A stretch of 16,439 nt of DNA from contig CAZJDM010000100.1 of the NCBI GenBank assembly GCA_964544765.1, forward strand, positions 1 through 16,439, in the 5' to 3' direction. Position numbers and translations under genes: made by a program. Of this stretch, positions 12,115-16,439 are shown in pieces; position 1 is the stretch's first letter; every line of letters begins with the position of its first letter. The stretch is from CAZJDM01 sp964544765. Its GTDB lineage: Bacteria; Bdellovibrionota_B; Oligoflexia; CAYFLR01. The notes beneath the pieces are model-generated. The model did not search any database, was not told the DNA's origin, and saw nothing but the letters and a program-made list of their open reading frames with translations.

Positions 12115-15100
12115 AGTAATAAATCAACCTCACCCAAGCTCTGTCTGTTAACTCACTAAACTCCTCTATTGTTAAATAAAATATAGGTACCACCATTAAA
12201 CATAAGGTGGATGAAACCAATAAACCAAATACCAATACGATAGCTAATCCTCTATAAATTTCAGAACCTGAACCAATACCCATTACCATTGGTAACAGAC
12301 CTACAATAGTTGTAAGACTGGTGGTAATGATAGGTATAATTCGCGTTTCAATAGCCTTAACGATAGCGGTTATAGGATCCAGATATTGTTTTCGACGGGT
12401 AATAATATGATCAACTAGCAGAATTCCATTATTTACGGTTATGCCGGAGAGCATAATGATTCCAATCATTGCTGGAGCGGAGGTAAATTCTTGACACAGA
12501 ATTAATCCAGGTATTGCTCCGAGAAAAGTTAGTAAAAAAGTAAATAGGATAGTAATGGAGTGAATGAGAGAGCCAAATTGAAGCGCCAGAATTGTAAATA
12601 CCAGAATCAATGAAATTAATAACGCTCTTTTTAATTTTTGAAAACTCTCGGTAATTGTTTGTGATTGTCCCACTAAAATAATCCATGGTTGAGGGATTGC
12701 GGTCTTAATTTTTTGGGTGATTACACTGGTGGGAATTGCGTTGCTATCAAAATTAGCCTGAAAAAAAGCTACTTTGTGCAGATCGTGGTGAAAAATAGTT
12801 TGCTTGGTAGTGGTTTCCTTGAACCTAAAATTTTCAGTTCCTTGCTTATGATGAGGGTGTAAAATATTTTCATTACTTTTTAAAATAACCGTCGAAGAGA
12901 GGGGTAGAGAGTTGTTTTTTAAAAACATGGTGTCTTTTAGTAGTTGGCTGGATATTTGTTTGGTTCGGAGAGTTTCTTGGTTAGGTCTTACTTGAAAAAC
13001 AGTTGTTTCCAGTTTATTTAAATTTTTAATGTTATGAACGGTAGGTATTTGTTTTAATACCCGGAGTAGTTGCTTTTCTTTTTGCTGAAGGTCCTTTTGA
13101 TCGGTATACGCGATCTTGATTTCCAGAGGAGTTCCTTTACTTTTTTTCTCATTAAATCTGGAAAAAGCGTTAATACTTACTTTAGCTCCAGGATTTATCT
13201 CTTCCAGTTCGGATCCTAGATACCTGGTAATTTCCTGTTCATTTAGTGGAGGGTTTTGTGGCACGAAGGTAAGTAGAGTTTCGGTGGGATTGATAGTAAT
13301 AAAGCTGCTCTTAATATCTATATATTCATATAGTTTATTTTCCATCTGTTCCATGGTTTCCTTGATGGATATAATTGGGGCGTTTTGGGAGAAACTGAAG
13401 GTTGCTAAGTAGGATGATGGTTTTTCTGTTGGTAAAAATTCTAAAGCAGGCGCATTGTAAATGGCAACAATGATTAACAACAGAATGCTGGATAATAATA
13501 AAATTCTTCGTTGGAAATTCTTTAACATAAATACCGTGGATCGAATTATCCAATCTTGACAGTTGTTACCAAATTTTTTTAGTTTTAGTAGTAATTGGAA
13601 TGTTGCATTAGTGGGCGAGGAGCCTATTGTTAATCTGGTGGGTAATTTCTTGGATGAACCGTTGGTTATCCAACTGGAAGATAGAGCCGGAACAAAAAGA
13701 ATGCTGATAAAGTAAGAAAAACTTAGAGAGAAAATTATGGTAAGAGCTAGGTCCCGAAATAAGGCTCCAATGATATCTTGCAAAAATAAGATCGGAACAA
13801 ATACTGCTAGTGAGGTCAAAATAGATGACAATATCGGGAAGGCAATTTCTTTGGCCCCTTGTATTGCGGCCCAAGGTTGGCCCTTATGGCTTTTCATAGA
13901 TTGTATTATGCTGGCGACAGTTGAAATGGAACAATCTATTACCATACCAATTCCCAACGATAGACCCGCAAGCGATAGAATATTTTTTGAAACACCGGCC
14001 AAATACATCGCAATAAAGGTAAAGGATAATGAAAGCGGAATTGTTACGCAAATTATAATCGTGGAAGTGAAATTCTTGAGAAATAAAAATACCAAAATTA
14101 TGGTTAGCATTGAACCTATTATCATATTTGTAATCAGAGTAGATTGAGAATCCTTGATGTAATGTGAATCATCTAGGGAGATTAAGGTCGCTAGTTTTGG
14201 ATGATCCTCTACAAATTGTTTTAAAATAGTTGATATTTTTTGGGTAATATAGAGCGTGTTAGCTTTAGTTTCTTTTATAATTGATAAGGAAATGGAGTCA
14301 TGTCTATTGGTTCGGGCATAGGATTTTGCGGGTTTCTTTTGTTCTTGAATATTGGCAATATCGGTCAATTTGATAAAAGACATTGGTTTATAATGAGGAA
14401 CTTTATGAGAAACATGGTGAGGGGTTTGAGGTCGAACTTTATATAGAACTTGATAAGGAATACTGATATTGCTGATGGCTCTGATCTCCTCTTTGGTTGC
14501 TTTTAAAGCTATTTGGTGATTGGCTTTTTGTATTTGAATTTGATCAAAACGTTTAATACTAAAATGATCTTTTAAAATCTGATAAACATACGCATATGGA
14601 ATTTGCAGGCGTTGGAGTTGTTCAGTTTTTAATTTGATCAAGATTTGATTTTCAATGAGACCATCTACCTGAACCCTACCTACGCCTTTGATGCGTGATA
14701 TTTTTTGCTTTAGATCGGTAACAATTGAAGGTAAATCACCGGTGAAATTATCCTGAGCGTATATGTCAAAACGAAATACTGGGCTGGTTCCTGGGGTCCA
14801 ACGGTATAAAAGGGCATTATATTTTTGTACCATATCTGAAATTTGTCTCGCCTTTTGATTTAGGTCACTTTGCCAATCTAAATGGACCACAATAATGGCA
14901 AACTGAGAGTCCGTTCTAGATTCGATAGTTTTTACTTCTTTAATATTATTTACGGCAATTTCAATGGGGGAGGTAATTTCCTTTTCGGCTATTTTGGGGT
15001 CCATTTTGCCTAATGGCACTATTATGGCTATTACTGGGGGATTATAGTTGGGCAGTAATTCGTTGGGTAATCGCTGTAGACAGAAAATTCCTAGTAGAAA

Positions 15101-15157
15101 TAAGGTGACGCTCATGAAAAAGGTGACGGTTTTATGTTCGGTAAAGTATTGAATCAT
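12068..15157 (-). CDS. RND efflux permease, first of a tandem pair
   Basis: 1029-aa inner-membrane proton-driven exporter of the RND superfamily, close to the usual 1020-1050 aa. The first transmembrane helix is at about 9-28 and the large periplasmic loop at about 30-340. TM2-TM6 follow at 340-500, then a second periplasmic loop and TM7-TM12 from about 548 on. TM4 reads GMVIDCSISTVAS, so the proton-relay Asp is D408, but the usual Glu of the VxxEN motif is Ala415. TM10 has VNNGILLVD (908-916), the form seen in pumps with a single TM4 Asp. The periplasmic loop carries a His-rich insert (PHHVSHKVPHYKP, 245-257). The ATG at 15157 has a weak AGAAGA ribosome binding site. The C-terminal 15 codons overlap the next permease gene. 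It probably works with its neighbours at 15185-16405 and 9058-12114, perhaps as a heteromeric pump. Substrate unknown. Confidence 0.93.
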   Translation of the reverse strand: MIQYFTEHKTVTFFMSVTLFLLGIFCLQRLPNELLPNYNPPVIAIIVPLGKMDPKIAEKEITSPIEIAVNNIKEVKTIESRTDSQFAIIVVHLDWQSDLNQKARQISDMVQKYNALLYRWTPGTSPVFRFDIYAQDNFTGDLPSIVTDLKQKISRIKGVGRVQVDGLIENQILIKLKTEQLQRLQIPYAYVYQILKDHFSIKRFDQIQIQKANHQIALKATKEEIRAISNISIPYQVLYKVRPQTPHHVSHKVPHYKPMSFIKLTDIANIQEQKKPAKSYARTNRHDSISLSIIKETKANTLYITQKISTILKQFVEDHPKLATLISLDDSHYIKDSQSTLITNMIIGSMLTIILVFLFLKNFTSTIIICVTIPLSLSFTFIAMYLAGVSKNILSLAGLSLGIGMVIDCSISTVASIIQSMKSHKGQPWAAIQGAKEIAFPILSSILTSLAVFVPILFLQDIIGALFRDLALTIIFSLSFSYFISILFVPALSSSWITNGSSKKLPTRLTIGSSPTNATFQLLLKLKKFGNNCQDWIIRSTVFMLKNFQRRILLLSSILLLIIVAIYNAPALEFLPTEKPSSYLATFSFSQNAPIISIKETMEQMENKLYEYIDIKSSFITINPTETLLTFVPQNPPLNEQEITRYLGSELEEINPGAKVSINAFSRFNEKKSKGTPLEIKIAYTDQKDLQQKEKQLLRVLKQIPTVHNIKNLNKLETTVFQVRPNQETLRTKQISSQLLKDTMFLKNNSLPLSSTVILKSNENILHPHHKQGTENFRFKETTTKQTIFHHDLHKVAFFQANFDSNAIPTSVITQKIKTAIPQPWIILVGQSQTITESFQKLKRALLISLILVFTILALQFGSLIHSITILFTFLLTFLGAIPGLILCQEFTSAPAMIGIIMLSGITVNNGILLVDHIITRRKQYLDPITAIVKAIETRIIPIITTSLTTIVGLLPMVMGIGSGSEIYRGLAIVLVFGLLVSSTLCLMVVPIFYLTIEEFSELTDRAWVRLIYYYERSIGHIKKTGSHL

Positions 15158-15184
15158 TAGTTCTTCTATATTGCGTTTAAATAA

Positions 15185-16405
15185 TTAATTCTGTTTATCC
15201 TGTATATCTTTTATACCTTTTATATCTTGTGTTTTTTGTGTACCCTGCATGCCATGCCTTATATGTTTATCTTGTGTGTCTTGTACATCTTGTTTTCCTT
15301 GGTGTGTAATAGAGACGGTATTGCCGTCTTGCAATTCGGCTGCATGAGATACGACAACCGGCGTCTTAGGATTGATGAGAGTATTGATTTCTACCATACC
15401 TTCTCTTTCTATGCCGGTTTGTACTCGTGTAAGTCTTAATTTTTTATCTCTTACCAGGAAAATCTCTCCTTCTTGATTAGAAAATCGGCGTAAAAAACAA
15501 CTAGATGGTAATACAGTGGCATTTTCAATTTCCCTCAAGATAAAATATCCTTCAATTAATTGTCCCACTTTGAGTTTTCTTTCATGGGGAGGAGATATAC
15601 TGATTTGAATAGAAATTGCTTGGGAAATCGGGTCGACTGTTTGGCTTATAGTTTTGATTTTAGCTGCTATAGAGTGGGTAGAATGAGTAGAATGGCTAGA
15701 TGAAGAAGAGCTACCAGAATTATTTTTGTAAATATAAACAGGGGTGTCAGGAGAAATGCGATTAGCAACGCTATTATGTACTTTTATATTGGCGTTATAA
15801 GAAGAAAGGTCCATAATTTGAAAGGCCGGTAATCCTTCTTTTACTACGGTTAGTGATTGTGTGAAATTTTTTACAATGATCCCATCAAAGGGTGCCTTGA
15901 TAGTATGATTGTTCTTAGTTTCGGTTAAAAGATCGTATTCAGCTTCAATGGCTGCTAATGAGGCTAGAGCTTTTTTATAAGCAGCTTCAATTTTTTCAAA
16001 CTTGGCCCTGGATATCATATTTTTGTTAAATAAATCTTGTTGACGGGAGAAAGCATCGGTATTTGCGGCTGCCCTAGCTGCCATAAGTTTTTTTTGCACC
16101 GCTTTTAAATTTAAATCAATGATTTTGGCCGATAAGCTGCATAGAACCGTATCTTTTTTTACCTCTATTGATTCGTCCTTTAAACATGATTTAATCTGGC
16201 CGCTTGTTCTGAAGATGACGGTGTTGCTTTGCCTGGCTTGTAAAAATGAAGCGAATGTATATTTGTCTAAAAAATTTTGCTTAGAAGGATAGGTAACCTC
16301 TACAGAATGAGCAACATTTTGTAGAGATTTTGCTCTCTGTGGTGTGCAGTTTGACAATAAGACAATAATAGTTTGTAATAGTAATAAAAATATTATTTTT
16401 GGCAT
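15185..16405 (-). CDS. RND periplasmic adaptor (membrane fusion protein), probable lipoprotein
   Basis: 406-aa adaptor that would link an RND permease to an outer-membrane channel in the periplasm. The N-terminus is hydrophobic and ends in LLSNC with Cys20, a lipobox-like site with an unusual Asn at -1. The two lipoyl half-motifs lie near residues 63-92 and 165-198; between them residues 93-164 form a heptad-rich, Ala/Lys/Glu-rich helical hairpin. A beta-barrel follows (about 202-290), interrupted by a Ser/His/Thr-rich insert at 229-245, then a membrane-proximal domain (about 296-365). The tail 368-406 is low-complexity Gln/Asp/Lys. The ATG has an AAGGA ribosome binding site at 16415-16419, 9 nt upstream. 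The permease gene begins 27 bp after the stop, so this is the first visible gene of a three-gene efflux operon; its promoter lies outside the window. Family assignment is firm; the substrate is unknown. Confidence 0.9.
   Translation of the reverse strand: MPKIIFLLLLQTIIVLLSNCTPQRAKSLQNVAHSVEVTYPSKQNFLDKYTFASFLQARQSNTVIFRTSGQIKSCLKDESIEVKKDTVLCSLSAKIIDLNLKAVQKKLMAARAAANTDAFSRQQDLFNKNMISRAKFEKIEAAYKKALASLAAIEAEYDLLTETKNNHTIKAPFDGIIVKNFTQSLTVVKEGLPAFQIMDLSSYNANIKVHNSVANRISPDTPVYIYKNNSGSSSSSSHSTHSTHSIAAKIKTISQTVDPISQAISIQISISPPHERKLKVGQLIEGYFILREIENATVLPSSCFLRRFSNQEGEIFLVRDKKLRLTRVQTGIEREGMVEINTLINPKTPVVVSHAAELQDGNTVSITHQGKQDVQDTQDKHIRHGMQGTQKTQDIKGIKDIQDKQN
15188..15304 (-). repeat. Imperfect short repeats coding the Gln/Asp/Lys tail of the lipoprotein adaptor
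   Basis: The last 39 codons are built from degenerate units such as GATATAAAAG and CAAGAT, giving the words QDTQDK, DIKGIKDIQDK. The tail lies beyond the membrane-proximal domain and is not a normal part of the adaptor fold. Confidence 0.65.
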
Positions 16406-16439
16406 ATTATTTGTTCCTTAAATGATAGACCACTTTTTT

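Noticed and set aside
13737..14147. Plus-strand open frame of 136 codons, and several other plus-strand frames of 60-98 codons
   Set aside because: All lie fully opposite strongly supported minus-strand genes, are composed of reversed membrane-helix codons and resemble no known protein.
9058..15157. Gene symbols mdtB/mdtC or acrB for the permeases
   Set aside because: The tandem layout is only suggestive; TM4 and TM10 motifs are of the single-Asp/VNN type rather than AcrB-like, and the substrate is unknown.

Overview
This is an AT-rich window from a Gram-negative bacterium. Envelope genes dominate: three RND inner-membrane permeases, two periplasmic adaptors and one TolC-family outer-membrane channel. 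Every gene I can support lies on the minus strand, so the layout reads from high to low coordinates. Signal peptides, a lipoprotein adaptor and TolC/RND systems show a two-membrane envelope. The low GC, in-frame short repeats and GTG or TTG-like starts would fit an AT-rich host-associated lineage such as Dependentiae, or Bdellovibrio-like groups. That placement is a guess from style, because no rRNA or marker gene is present.

Region 1 (16405 to 9058) is a three-gene efflux operon: a lipoprotein adaptor with a normal coiled-coil hairpin, then two different RND permeases whose reading frames overlap by 47 bp. The tandem pair recalls heteromeric RND pumps of the MdtBC kind. This operon carries no outer-membrane gene in the window. 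Region 2 (8970 to 8404) is a lone Uma2-family PD-(D/E)XK nuclease-fold gene.

Region 3 (8403 to 5972) holds the most unusual gene and a 254-bp upstream region that looks regulated. The 725-aa product starts with a signal peptide. It then has a complete Clp/HSP100-type AAA+ module (Walker A, Walker B, sensor 1, arginine finger, sensor 2), a very basic repeat-built linker, and a C-terminal domain resembling the FtsH (M41) peptidase whose zinc-binding HExxH and Asp ligands are replaced. I read it as an exported or membrane-tethered hybrid AAA+ unfoldase with a dead protease domain. Upstream are a TTGACA promoter with an extended -10, an inverted repeat touching the -35, an 11-bp direct repeat at about +1 and +50, and a 15-bp hairpin next to the ribosome binding site.

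Region 4 (5823 to 240) is a second efflux operon: TolC-family channel, adaptor and RND permease, with a TGATG stop-start coupling between the first two. The adaptor appears to lack the coiled-coil hairpin that normally contacts TolC, and carries a 36-nt tandem repeat just after its membrane anchor. The single TolC-like protein could serve both pumps. Region 5 (1 to 239) has no gene and contains several short inverted repeats after the operon.

A recurring theme is in-frame short repeats (6, 9, 18, 21 and 36 nt) that expand loops or linkers in at least four of the genes.
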